Below are positions 47,929 to 59,434 of a stretch of 64,000 nt of DNA, piece after piece (within the stretch, counting starts at the first letter, position 1; each line of letters starts with the position of its first letter). This stretch comes from Desmodus rotundus (taxonomy: Eukaryota; Chordata; Mammalia; Chiroptera; Phyllostomidae): the NCBI RefSeq assembly GCF_022682495.2, contig NC_071393.1, positions 120,978,239 through 121,042,238 of the forward strand, read 5' to 3'. The notes beneath the pieces were generated by a model. The model had not been told where the DNA came from, made no database searches, and saw only the letters and a program-made list of their open reading frames with translations. Both the position numbers and the translations under genes were made by a program.

Positions 47929-48141
47929 CAGGGGTGTCAAATTCATTTTCACTGGGGGCCACATCAGCTTTGAGGGTGCCTTCAAAGGGCCGAATGTAAT
48001 TTTAGGACTGCATAAATGTAACTGCTCCTTAACTATTAAGCGAGAGCTCAGCACTGCTGCTGGGTAGAAACAAGGTGCTGCCCGGATAAAACAAGGTGGA
48101 GGGCCGGATTCGGCCCACGGGCCTTGTGTTTGCCACCTGTG
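47929..48141 (+). mobile_element. hAT-type MITE
   Basis: It begins CAGGGGTGTCAAATTCATTT and ends with reverse-complement ends TTTGCCACCTGTG. The interior has TTCAAAGGGCCGAATGTAATTTTAGG and GAGGGCCGGATTCGGCCCACGGGCC in parts. Flanking GACTAGGG and GACTGCGG are a plausible diverged 8-bp duplication. It is the same family as 10276-10486. Confidence 0.8.
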
Positions 48142-49242
48142 GACTGCGGGCACAAGAAGAGGAGGGTAACGTGAACGCCCAAGTAGAAGCCTTCCAATTC
48201 ATCGCTGGAAAGGTAAGTGCAGTGGAGTTCAAAATCTTTGTCTCCAAATTGAGTAGGATAACCACCAAAGGACATGCAGGAGAAGGTAATGGGACCACCT
48301 TAGAACATTTGTCAGAGTATGTTTTCCTCTGATTTGACACCGAAGTCTCAAGGAGACGCTAACACGCTAACACTATTAGAAAGACATCAGGAAAACACTC
48401 TTGGCTTCCTTGGAAACTTCTCTCCCTTAATGAGTCCAAACTAAATACATTAACAATAGTGCCCAAGGCTTTTCTTACATGAAGTGTCCATGTTAACCAG
48501 TGTCTCTGGAGCCACAGTTACATTTCTGAGAAGGAATGAATAGCTACTTCTTTATTAGGTTTTTCATAATTTGTACAGATGCCACAAGATGAAGAAAAAG
48601 AAGCCAATATCAATTACTTTAACTTTTCTACATATAGCCTTATTTTATTGATGAAGCTTACAAAATCTAGTTTTCCAGACTGAAAAACCACTGAGCTGAG
48701 CTCCCACCCCACACCGACTTCCTCACCTAATCTTCACCATCTTCCATTAACACTCTATGACTCGCCTGCCTCATAGACTGTTCCATGGAGCACCTTTAAA
48801 CTTTAAGGCATCTCAGTCTCCCAGGTCATACACAATATTCCTAATGGGGGTAGGCAAGGGAACTGGCCTTTTAATAGGCTATCACATGTTCTGAAAAGCA
48901 TATACAAATATACACCCAGCATTTATCTCCTGTTTTTCATTTTAAGTAATTCAATTGACGATGAAGAAATAACATTCAATTTACAAGAAACAACTAGTGA
49001 AAACCAAGTCAGAAATTTCCAAATGCCACAGTCAAGAGTTAGAAATATTATCTAGGATTCTATGTGGATTTTGCACCTGCAAGTGTTCTGACTTGAGATT
49101 ACAGTTGAAATACCTCTTTCATGATCCTAGTAACCACCATTTCTACCAATCCACTATATTTAACTAATCAAGGATACCTTACTATTATGTATCTGATCAA
49201 AGAGGTCTGTGTTACGATAAGTGAATGTTAAACACTTTAAGT

Positions 49243-51108
49243 ATATTTTATTGATTATACTATTACAATTGTCCCATTTTTTTCTCCCCTTTATTCCCCT
49301 CTGCCCTGCACTGCCCCCCTCCCACCAGCATTCCCCACCCTTACTTCATGTCCATGGATCATACATATAAGTTCTTTGACGTCTCCATTTCCTATTCCAT
49401 TCTTAACCTCCCTGTCTATTTTGTACCTACCATTCATGCTTCTTATTCCCTGTACCTTTTTCCCCATTCTCTCCCCACTGATAACCATCCATGTCATCTC
49501 CATTTCTGTGATTCTGTTCCTGTTCTAGTTGTTTGCTTAGTTTGTTTTTGTTTTAGGTTCAGTTGTTGATAGTTGTGAGTTTGTTGTCATTTTATTGTTC
49601 ATAGTTTTGATCTTCTTTTTCTTAGATAAGTCCCTTTACCATGTCATATAAGAAGAGCTTGATGATGATGAACTCCTTTAACTTTACCTTATCTGGGAAG
49701 CACTTTATCTGCCCTTCCTTTCTAAACCATAGCTTTACTGGGTAGAGTAATCTTGGATGTACGTCCTTGTCTTTCATGATTTTGAATATTGATTTCCAGC
49801 CCCTTCTTGTCTGAAAGGTTTCTTTTGAGAAATCAGCTGATAGCCTTATGGGCACTCCTTTGTAGGTAAGTGTCTCCTTTTCTCTTGCTGCTTGTAAGAT
49901 TCTCTCCTTATCTTTAATCTTGCATAATATAATTATGATGTGCCTTGGTGTGTGCTTCCTTGCGTCCAACTTCTTTGGGACTCTCTAAGCTTCCTGGGCT
50001 TCCTAGAAGTCTATTTCCTTTGCCAGATTGGGGACGTTCTCCATTATTTGTTCAAATAAGTTTTCAATTTCTTGCTCTTCCTCTTCTTCTTCTGGCACCC
50101 CTATGATTCAGATGTTGGAACGTTTAAAGCTGTCCTGGAGGTTCCTAAGCCTCTCCTCATTTTTTTGAATTCTTGTTTCTTCATTCTTTTCTGGTTGGAT
50201 GTTTTTTTCTTGCTTCTGCTTCATATTGTTGATTTGAGTCCCAGTTTCCTTACCTTCACTGTTGGTCCCCTGTATATTTTTCTTTATTTCATTTTATAGC
50301 TTTCACTTTTTTCTCTATTTTGCGACCACACTCAACCATTTCTGTGAGCATCCTGATTACCAGTGTTTTGAACTGTGCATCTGATAGGTTGGCTATCTCT
50401 TCATCACCTAGTTCTATTTTTGGAGCTTTGATCTGTCCTTTCATATGGGCCATATGTCTTTGCCTCAGTGTGCCTGTTGTGTTGTAAGGGGCTGAGCCTT
50501 AGGTATGCACTAGGGTGGGGCAACCCACATAGCTGCATTGTGGCACTATATGTGGGGGAGGGGTCAGAGAAGGAACAATCCGCTTGTTTGGCTCTCGCCC
50601 CACTTTCAATCACTTTCCCTGCTGCCCACAAGCAAACAAGGCCCTTCTGGTTCTGATTCCTGGATTGGTGGACTTGTGTATGTTCTTGGACCTTGTGAGT
50701 CTCTCCAATGAACTCTCCTGTGAGGCTGGGAGTCTCTCCCACTGCTGCAACCCCCACAGGTTTTTACAACCAGATGTATTGAGGCTCTCTTTTCCTGTGC
50801 TGGCACCCTGGGTTGCGCAGTCTGTCTCGCTCCCCAGTTGTTCATCTTGGTTTGTCCTCACACAAATGTGGGACCACCTGGTCCTCCAGCAACCACCTTG
50901 CTGCACATCCTCTCTGCCCCTGCTACCCATCCCCACCCCTACTATCAGTCTGAATGAATGTTTCTTCTTTAATTCCTTGGTTGTCAGACTTCTATACAGT
51001 TCAATTTTCTGGCAGTTCTAGTTATTTTTTGTTTTTAAGTTTGTTGCTGTCCTTCTTTTGGCTGTGCAAGGAGGCAAAGTGTATGCCTCCATCTTGCCCG
51101 GAAGTCCT
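49243..51108 (-). mobile_element. Nearly complete HAL1-like half-L1 element (about 1.87 kb)
   Basis: On the minus strand this has three parts. A GC-richer 5' UTR runs from about 51108 to 50457. An ORF1 runs from about 50456 to 49622, with frameshifts and stops. A 3' UTR runs from 49621 to about 49245 and ends AATCAATAAAATATACTT. The longest surviving frame (49622-49969) covers the ORF1 C-terminal domains (IRLSADFSKETFQTRR, FPDKVKLKEFI). The ORF1 stop passes directly into the 3' UTR with no ORF2. Short AACACTTT motifs lie at both edges and may be the target duplication. It matches 13913-14813 along the shared part. Confidence 0.8.
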
Positions 51109-52840
51109 AAACAACACTTTCTTATTTGCACAACAGTTCAACAAGGAAAGACTGATGATGGTTATGGGCTTATATTTGAATTTTACTAGTAAAAGTTCAG
51201 AATACTGGCATAACCATTTAAAATTGAAAGATATATGAACAGAATATTATTACAGAACTAAAACATTCATCTCTCTAAAGAGACCTCTGTTGAGGTACCA
51301 AAACAATGTGTTTAACCTGTGACACAGGAGGTCTGAAGGCCAGTGAAGACCCTCATAGGTTACGAAAGTCTGACATTCATGTGACATCAGTAGCACAGCA
51401 CTAGAGCCTTAAAAAAGGGAGCGGATGCCAAAGAATGCATAGCCCCTTTGCTTAGACTAACAGAAAAGAAATAAAAATAAAAAACAGAAAAGAGTCAACA
51501 ATTCCTTAAAAGCTCTAAACAAGAAAAGGTGAGTGGCTTTCCCACAACTGATTTCCAATGATCAATACTGTTCTTAATTAAATGGGAAAAGATAAAGCTC
51601 TCAGGACCTATTAGATCACTAAAAAGAAATGGGTTTTAGCCAAAGGCACAGATTGCCTCCCTGTAATATGACATTATACCTCAAAATCTCTGATGTCGTG
51701 GAATTTTTAATGAACACCCCTAATCTCCTAACTACTTTTAAATGTCATAATTTTCACTAATATTTAATTATATATTTTAGGGAGACAGAATGGCTAAAAG
51801 TGTAGGCATGCTTTGTCACCTACAGATTCAAGTTCTTTCCATAGCCAGAAACAAAATACACCAATTATTACTATCAATCAATATAGGTATTATCACAAGT
51901 ATTTTTTAATATTGAAAAGAAAGCAAAGTATTTTCTCTCCTTAAACACAATTTTTGCCAGAAAAGTCTTGGCCACTTAACTTGAGAGTAGGGAAACACAT
52001 CAGCCTAAATTAGTATTTCCCAGTTTCCACTGCACTATTTAATCCAGAGCCACCTTTTGAAAGCATATAGGTCACTGATTGTATTAAAGTGACAAAATAT
52101 GAAGTTAAACATTTCTTATCAATAGTGATCCTCTATTGTATTGTCAGAGATAGAATTCCAAATCACAGCTCAAGCTTTCAGTCAAACTGACAATTACAAT
52201 GCAAATATTCAGGTTCCAGTATCTCAAAGGGGAGGGGAAGCAATCTTCCTCTACCTCTTTCTTTGTAATTTTGTGCATTCTGCAAAGAAAGAAGAAAATA
52301 GTATGGAAAATTTCTCTAATTTTCTCTTGCAAAAGAGAACAATTGTCTCTTCAGTTACTATTATTATGCTCACCAGATGCAATTTGCTCTGAGAACAAAT
52401 GTATAAAAATCAAGGTTAAAAAAAGGCTGTATCTAATTATTCAACAAAGTATCCTCTTCAAAGTAATTACCAACTAAAAAGGGTATGTCTCTTTTGTGAA
52501 ATGAAGGAAAATGGAATTTTAGAAAACAAAAGCAGATTTTTCTATCAGCTTACATTATAATTTCAGCATTGCAATTTTTGTTCCTAATTTTCAATCAGCA
52601 ATATATTTACTTTAATTTTTTTTTAATCTGTCAATTAATAAGGGTCAATAATCTTCAGGCACAAATAAGTGGATTTGTGGAATATCACTTTTGAAGAAAA
52701 ATATTTGGCAAAAGAAAAAATTCCTTCTGTTTTTAATCTTTTTGTTTTCTTGTTTCTAATTGTATAATTTATATATAGATATAAAAAACATTTTAAGGGA
52801 ATTTTGACAAATTTATTTTCTATAATAATAATAAAACTTT

Positions 52841-52974
52841 GGCCCTCACTGAGTAGCTCATTTGATGAGAGTGTCATCCTGATATTTCAAGGCTATAGGT
52901 TCGATCCCTGGTAGGGTACATATAAGAAGCAAGCAATGAATGCATAAATAAGTGGAAGAGCAAATCAATGATAT

Positions 52975-53022
<48 letters not shown>

Positions 53023-53095
53023 CACATATATATATACATACATATCTCCCCTCCCCTTCTTCTCTCTAAAATCAATAAACAAAATTTTTTTAAAA
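52841..53095 (+). repeat. Divergent VES-type SINE
   Basis: It begins GGCCCTCACTGAGTAGCTCATTT, has a clear B box GGTTCGATCCCTGG, a (CT)n(TA)n stretch, CTCCCCTCCCCTTCTTCTCTC and an A-rich end. The middle differs strongly from the other VES copies, so it is an old or separate subfamily. The target duplication was not found. Confidence 0.75.
52979..53042. repeat. (CT)n(TA)n microsatellite inside the SINE
   Basis: About 13 CT units are followed by about 19 TA/CATA units. It grew out of the CT-rich part of the SINE. Confidence 0.95.
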
Positions 53096-54083
53096 ATATA
53101 ACCAATGTAATAAAATGAGAAATCACAAATCTATACCAATAAAAATGAATGAATGAATGAAAAAAGAAAAAGGCAAAACCCTTCCTTACAATAGGATTCC
53201 AACTAACGTAAGTAAATAAAATGATGGAATTTTTTCAAAAAAACATCACTTAGCATCCCTTACAGTAATAAGTGTTTCACCACACAAGAATCAACAATAG
53301 GTGCTAAAATTCATGGGTATAATAAGAAATAGGCTCTTTCTAAGTCTCAAAGAGTCTCTCCACAAAATAAACATTAAAAGCACATAACAGTAACTTTACA
53401 GCGGAAGAACTTGGCAGACAACACCTAACCAAAGGTTCAGTGTTCATCGGCAACGAGACAAACCTACATTACGTGCATCCTGACACGACGTCCCAGGAAG
53501 GGCTCAGTACCAGTCCCCTGGGTTTCCTGCCAGAAGTCCATAACTTGAATCTAGTTGTGAGGCAACATCAACAAACCCGAAATGAAAGACATTGTACAAA
53601 ATAACTGGCAAGTACTCTATAAAGTGTCAAGGTATGAATGACAGAGAGAGACTGAAAAACTGTTCCAGATTAAAGGAGACTAAAGAAACACGACAGCCAA
53701 ATGCTGTACGTGACCCTGCAATGGACCAGGAAAAGACATTAGTGGCAAAACTGGAATGAAACCTATAGACTAAATCATACTACTGATCCCATGTTAATTG
53801 CCTGTGATTAAGGAAGAGAACATACATACCATATTATTTAAGTGCAAAAATATTTACATATGTGCAACCAACTCAAAAAAGTGTGTGTGTCTATGTATTG
53901 CATACAAACATGATAAAGCTAGTCTAGTAAAATCTGAATACTGGGGGAATCGAGGTACATAAGATATACAGAAATTCTTTGTTCTAATATTTCAACTTCT
54001 TCATAAGCCTGAAATTTCAAATTAAAAGGGTATCTAAAAAGTAAGTGACCTCTATTTTTAACTGGTTTGATGATAGTCTGGTC

Positions 54084-54297
54084 CAGGGGTTGCCAAATTT
54101 GTTTTATAAAGGGCCAGTCAATATTTTAGGTTTTGTGGGCCATACAGTCTCTTCCACAACTACTCAACTCTGCCACTGCGTCACAAAAGGACCCCCGGAA
54201 AAACTGGAAATAAATGAGAATGGCTGTGTTCCAATAAAATTTTATTTACAAAAATGGGGCAGATTCAGTTCATTTGGCCACAGTTTGTTGACCCCTG
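54084..54297 (+). mobile_element. MER5A-like hAT MITE
   Basis: It starts CAGGGGTTGCCAAATTTGTT, has GGGCCAGTCAATATTTTAGGTTTTGTGGGCCATACAGTCTC in parts, CAACTACTCAACTCTGCCACTG, TTCCAATAAAATTTTATTTACAAAAA, and ends GTTTGTTGACCCCTG. All family landmarks are in order. Confidence 0.93.
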
Positions 54298-54334
54298 ACA
54301 TGTCAAGAAAAATTAATCAGAGTAATTATACTTT

Positions 54335-54530
54335 CAGGTAACATTTTTGAGCTCATTCCAGACACCACGTTAAGTGCTCTACTGACATTAACTCACTAAT
54401 CCAGCACCAAGCCGATGGGGTTAAAACCATAATCACTTCCCTTTCCACAGAGGACATGGGCCTAGAAAACTTTAGAAACTTGCCTGTGGTCGCACAGCCA
54501 GCAAGCAGTAGACTCTGGGTTTGACCCAAA
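54335..54530 (-). repeat. MIR SINE
   Basis: Reverse-complement MIR: CACCACGTTAAGTGCTCTACTGACATTAACTCACTAATCC in parts, GAAACTTGCCTGTGGTCGCACAGCCAGCAAG in parts, and CTGGGTTTGACCC. It ends about 160 bases before exon A. Confidence 0.8.
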
Positions 54531-54692
54531 GAGGGTTGTCTTCACCTGTTACACTATAACCAATCTGCTACATCTCTCCTGTGGGCTGAGGACCGCCATG
54601 CGCAACAACTAAGGAACCACTGCCATTTTAACAATGGCTAAACAAATATCCAAACTCAAGATAAACATTCTGAGAAGGTGTTTTTCGCAAAC

Positions 54693-54809
54693 CTCTTGCA
54701 GCTGCAAAGAAATGAGCCCCAGTTGATCCTGACGTCTCTCCACCAGCTCTCTTTCTGTGCGCATCTCTCTTTCTATTTCCTGAAGCCGTCGCTCCACCCG
54801 ATCCGAAAC
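54693..54809 (-). CDS. CEP128: CEP128 internal exon A (most 5' exon in the window)
   Basis: This exon has 117 bases (39 codons, phase 0 to 0). It begins after ...GTTAAG with VSDRVERRLQ and ends LISLQLQE before the donor GTTTGC. The text RTERELVERRQDQLGL matches human CEP128 as I remember it, near residue 215. CEP128 is a long coiled-coil protein of the subdistal appendages of the mother centriole. From published work it helps organise that structure with other appendage proteins and affects signalling at the primary cilium. The peptide is strongly charged and has no stop, as expected for a coiled coil. The open frame runs on into both introns, so the exon edges rest on the splice sites and on the join to the next exon (QE|ALKKQ). 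The exon upstream lies outside the window. The gene identification is very secure; the exon number was not assigned. Confidence 0.95.
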
Positions 54810-56214
54810 CTTAACACAAACAAACAAAACCAGTGACATTACAGAGCTGCTGGGAAGAAAGGCTAAATTAAAGAGCTATTTTATGCTGGATACACAACTG
54901 CCTAAAGCTTTAACACTGGCTTGTTTGTAGAGCCCTTTTTCATGACCCAATTAGAAACCAGATGGCAAAAAATAAAAATGACTGACAATTTTCAAAGAAA
55001 ACAATCATCAGTCTCAAAACAATCCAAACCTGGATCCCAATAAAGGACTTACATTTTTCAAAGTATAAAATATTAATTCAATAGATTAGTTAAAAATAAT
55101 AAACTAGAAAAGAGTGCCCTCTGGTGAAATAGAAGGAAAATAGCAATTTTGCAAGCTATGGCATTTATTAATCTGATAAACTGTTCCATCTATTTAGTTC
55201 CTTATCATTTTAATTATCTATAAGCATGACCTGCCTAGGAAGGTTTTGATGTTTATGTGCAGCAAATAATTGAAAGGGCTTTTCATTAGTTTGTCAATCT
55301 TGTCTACTGTGATCTGCTAAAAGTAAGCCAGCTATAAAAGATCAAAAACTAAAGTCAAACTAAAAAATATTTAATTGGCACTCTCTAAAATAAACATGAA
55401 AGAATTTTTATGTCTGATGCAAGATTTTCCTTGCTCAAAGTTTGGAAAATACAAAAACACGTCATGCATTATCATTCTGTACTCCCCAAAATTAAAATCT
55501 GTACTATTTGACAATGTGTGTATTTGGTACAGGTGAACAGAACGTGTTTTAAAAGAAAACGCGCATTCATTTAAGAGAAACAATAAATACAGTCCTGTTA
55601 TAAGAAATCTTTTGCCACCAAGTCTACGTAGCCAAGAAAGGTTCTGGTCACCATTTAAGAAAATGTTCTAAACTAGATTATGGTGACATTTGCACCAGTC
55701 AATACATTTACAAAAAATAATTGAACAATATACTTAAAGCAGATTAATTTTATAATAAATTTTACCTCAGATCAAGTTGTTTTTAAAAACGCATTGGTAT
55801 GCATAAGCTTAATAAGTCAAAAAAGGGTGAACAAAAATATTCTCTCAAAAAAAAATCAGTAGTTACTTTTTACTAAAACTGGTGTTTCCAGTTTCACTAA
55901 GTCTGGTGTTTCCAACTTCTAGTGCTTAAAAACAAGACATTTACTATGATAGTCACAGTTCTTTAGTAAAAACTCAAAATTCTCCTCAGCATCAAGCTTC
56001 TGATTTATCCTGAAAATCAACCCTAATATCCCAACAAAAAATTCACTACTGCATATGAAATCAATGCAGCACCTGGTGTAAGAGAAATAATACTAAATAA
56101 TAAAAAAAACCCCAAAACTCGTTAACTCATTCAATTCTTACAAAATGGAAGTATCTTTACTGCGCACTGTGAATGTAAAAAGTAATAGCAACACACCAAA
56201 AAATAAATAATACA

Positions 56215-56890
56215 GAGCCCTCAAAATCATTAGTATGGCTACTATAAAAAAAAAGTGGAGAAATTGGAACTGGTGCACTGTTGGTGGGAATGTAAAATGG
56301 TACAGCTGCTATGGAAAACAGTGTGGTGGTTCCTTTAAAAAATTAAAAATAGAATTACCATATGATCCAGCAACTACATGTCTAGGTATACACCCAAGAG
56401 AAGTGAAAGCAGGTCACAGCAGCATTATTCACAAGAGCCAAAAGATGGAAGCAACCCAAGTCCATTGCCAAAGAAACGTGACTTATACATACAATGGAAT
56501 ATTACTGAGCCTTAAAAAGAAAGAAAATTCTTACACATGCTATAAGATGGCTGAACCTTGAAGAGATTATGCTAAATAAAACAAGCCAGTTACAAAAGAA
56601 AAGTACTGTATCACTCCTGTTACATGAGGTACCTAGAATTGTCAAATACAAATATAGAGACAGAAAATAGAATGGAGCTTGCCAGAGGCAACATGCCTAG
56701 GAAAGGTTTGATGTTTTGAATGGGATCTTGTTACTTAATGGGTATTGATCAGTTCAGCTTCGCAAGATGAAAAGAATTCTGGATTTGGTTGTACAAGGTG
56801 AATGTATACAACACTACTGAATTGAACACTTCAAAATGACGCGGATAGTAAATTTTACGTTATATATTTTACTACAATTAAAAAGAAACA
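56215..56890 (+). mobile_element. L1 ORF2 end and 3' UTR
   Basis: GTATGGCTACTATAAAAAAA, CACTGTTGGTGGGAATGTAAAATGG, ATTACCATATGATCCAGCAACTACA, CATACAATGGAATATTACTGAGCC and ATATATTTTACTACAATTAAAAAG are the L1 ORF2 end and the 3' end in order. The short open frame at 56235-56561 is what is left of ORF2. Confidence 0.9.
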
Positions 56891-57309
56891 ATCTAGAATG
56901 ATTAAATGTAAGAAATAATCTGCTAACACCATCCATCAAAGAAAAACCACTGTTAACATTTTGTTGTACACTTCCAGAAGTTTTCTAAGCATATGTGCAT
57001 GACTAGTCAAACACATATCTATTTCATTTCTTTTTTTGAACAAAAGTTGAGTATTTCACATAGTGTTTTACAAATTTTTTTGCTGTTCACGGAATATGGA
57101 CAATTTTCCATGATAATAAACAAATCTACATATTCATTCTTAACAAGTGCATAGTTCTCCATAATTGATTAAAATAATTCCCTATTGATAACAGGATAAC
57201 AATATTTATTTTTACTGGTACATGCTGTGACAAACACTTCTATATAAGATTATTTTTATAAACTAATGATACAAACTTTAAGTGAAATTGTTAAAGACAT
57301 GAATCACTG

Positions 57310-57380
57310 ATGAAGTTACTAACCAGGAATCACACAACTAATCAGTGAGAGAAATGAGACCACACTGGTCTCAATTTCCG
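57310..57380 (-). repeat. MIR-type fragment
   Basis: AGTTACTAACCAGGAATCACACAACTAATCAGTGAGAGA resembles the reverse complement of the MIR middle (family: AAGGTCACACAGCTAGTAAGTGGCAGAG). It is short and diverged. Confidence 0.5.
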
Positions 57381-57718
57381 GTAGTATCTTGTAATGCCAA
57401 GTCCATTTTCAGGCACTCCCTCAGGAAGCATGTGTGAACACTAAGCGGTTCCAGGTAGCGTGCTAGCTACAAGTTCACGATACAGCAATACACAAGCTGC
57501 ATCCACAGACCCTGCCTTCTAACAACTCGCTATCTACTGAAGACCAACACTGAATAAGAAGTTAGGATTTCTCTAATTAAACTCGATGAGTTGGATCAGT
57601 TCTATACGTCAGGTAAGAAGGCTGTGCATATTAGCATCTTATCAAAATTAAAGTGGTTCAAGTAACCAAATACTGAAACCAAAATCTAAAATTCCTTAAA
57701 CATTATCTACTTCACCAC

Positions 57719-57925
57719 TTAGACATTATCATCACATGGGGCCAGTGCAAGTGATAATGTAAAGTTGCTGTATTTGGAGGATTTTCTCCCAGCTTTGAAA
57801 TGTTTTTGTGAAGCAGCTTCTGACGAAGTTTCAGTGGTCCCTTCTTCCTGGTATTCGTGCACTTCTGTAATTTCTTCCTCTTGAGTGTGGATTGGCCCTA
57901 GTGCCTTCCTTCTAATGAACAACAC
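57719..57925 (-). other. Unassigned minus-strand open frame (68 codons)
   Basis: The frame reads acidic (TQEEEITEVHEYQEEG), then serine- and lysine-rich, and ends at a stop. The composition is more protein-like than the other intronic frames. It lies in the same orientation as CEP128 and close to two other minus-strand frames at 57912-58229 and 58148-58375. I do not recognise the product. It could be a decayed processed pseudogene or chance. Confidence 0.2.
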
Positions 57926-58519
57926 AGAACAAGTGATGAGATGTCACTCCCATAATTAGGTTACAAAACACTGTGACTTCCATCTTACTAACCTTGCTGG
58001 CCCTCTCTCTGGCCTTCTTGCTTGCTTGCTCTAATGAAACAAGCTGCCGTGTTGTGAGATGCTCTGTGCAAAGGCCATGTGTCAAAGAAACCAAAGAGCC
58101 CTCTGACCAGTGGGTCATGACGAACTGACACCTTAGTCCAATAATCGCTAAGGAATTAAACAGGCTAGGAAGGAAATCCATCCCAGGCAAGATGTGAGAG
58201 GAGCGCAGCCATGACAGACCCAGAGCCAAAGGAGCCAGCTAAGCCACGTCTGGACTCCTAACCTACAGGAACGGTCATATAGTAAACATTTCAGGCCAGT
58301 AAGTTCCAAAAAAATTGATACACAGCCATAGGTAACTAATGCAATTTTTAAATCTGTTTTCAAATAAATCCTCACCCAGGAAATGAGCTAGTCTGATGAA
58401 AACACACACACACATATTCTCCACTCCATCCACAAAATTTCTATCCATTCTATAGAACTTTGTTTTCCACTCCAAAATACTTGTTTTCAGTGGTATTTGG
58501 CTTCTGTGTAATGCAGTGA

Positions 58520-58690
58520 TAGATGACCACCGCTTTACTCCCCACTGTGCCACATACTGGCCTTGTGATTAGCCTTCTAAATCAAGCATGCACTATTTGA
58601 GCTGTGCAACTAATCTAGTCTCCAAAAAATCAGCAGCATCATCCATAAAATGGGGAAAATAACTTGCCCAGCTTGCCATACACAGTAGTG
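58520..58690 (+). repeat. MIR-type fragment
   Basis: CCCCACTGTGCCACATACTGGCCTTGTGATTAG and, further on, CATCATCCATAAAATGGGGAAAATAAC follow the MIR middle (CTGCCACTTACTAGCTGTGTGACC ... CATCTGTAAAATGGGGATAAT in the family). Confidence 0.6.
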
Positions 58691-58711
58691 TGGATCAAAA
58701 TGTATAGAAGT

Positions 58712-58933
58712 AGCCCATATTGGTCTGGCTCAGTCGGTTGAGTGTTGTCCTGCAAACCAAAAGGTCACCAGTTCATTTCCTGGTCAGGACACACGCATAG
58801 GTTGCAGGCCAGGTCCCCAACTGAGAGCATGCAGATGCAACTGATCCATGTTTCTCTCGCACATCAATGTTTCTCTCCCTTCTTTCTCCCTCCTTTCCCT
58901 TTCTCTAAAAATAAATAAATAAAATTTTTTAAA
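58712..58933 (+). repeat. VES SINE
   Basis: It begins AGCCCATATTGGTCTGGCTCAG, has a B box CAGTTCATTTCCTGG, GGTTGCAGGCCAGGTCCCC, two repeats around CATCAATGTTTCTCTC, a CT-rich stretch and AAATAAATAAAATTTT. The duplication GTATAGAAGT / GCATAGAAGT flanks it (58702-58711 and 58934-58943). Confidence 0.92.
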
Positions 58934-59434
58934 GCATAGAAGTTGTGGGATGGAAAATACAGATAACATGGTAGGGACTAATAGTTGTCTCCAATATCTA
59001 CTCCCATACTTCCATGTCTTTCGTAATAAAGAACTCTTGTGGCAACCAAATGTAAACAATACATTTTCTGGCCTCCTCAGCTACTAGCTGGCCATGTGAC
59101 TTAAATTCTGGCAAACGGAATACATAGTGTCAAGTGACAAGTGACAACTTCAAGAAACTATCCATAGGGATAGCGCATAGTTGCCTCCTGCTCTCATACT
59201 CATCCCTTCCTCCATCTTGCCTGATACGCAGGTGCTGCCACCACAGACCATGAATCTGAGGTCACAACAGCAGAAAAAGAAGAAGAGCATGACAGAATAC
59301 CTTATACATTGTAGTTCAGTACAATGGAACCCTGAACTCCCTACTTAAGACTGTTCCACAGCGAGAAATAACTTTTGTCTCTTTTAGGCCACTATTAATT
59401 GGAGGTTTCCAATTATTACTACTGAAATTGACCC

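Larger units (their letters stand above)
28213..54692 (-). other. CEP128: CEP128 intron between exons A and B (26.5 kb)
   Basis: This is the largest intron seen. Main contents are MIR pieces (29125-29200, 29365-29580), old L1 3' UTR pieces (30520-31140, 34540-35060, 39780-40560, 42140-42530), a VES SINE split by a twin-primed L1 (32984-33925), a VES SINE (38397-38630), an L1-type 3' end (39480-39620), an ancient L1 split by a mariner that itself holds a young L1 (42540-47000), a hAT MITE (47929-48141), a nearly complete HAL1-like element (about 49243-51108), a divergent VES SINE (52841-53095), a MER5A-like element (54084-54297) and a MIR (54335-54530). Nothing recognisable was seen in 31150-32970, 33935-34530, 35070-38380, 40570-42130, 47100-47480, 48150-49230, 51110-52830 and 53100-54040. 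Confidence 0.8.

Noticed and set aside
48029..48340. Overlapping frames of 75 to 103 codons on both strands
   Set aside because: They overlap the hAT MITE and its palindromic core, which opens frames by chance.
50404..51021. Several overlapping frames of 62 to 145 codons on both strands
   Set aside because: They lie in the 5' UTR of the HAL1-like element and disagree with one another in frame and strand.
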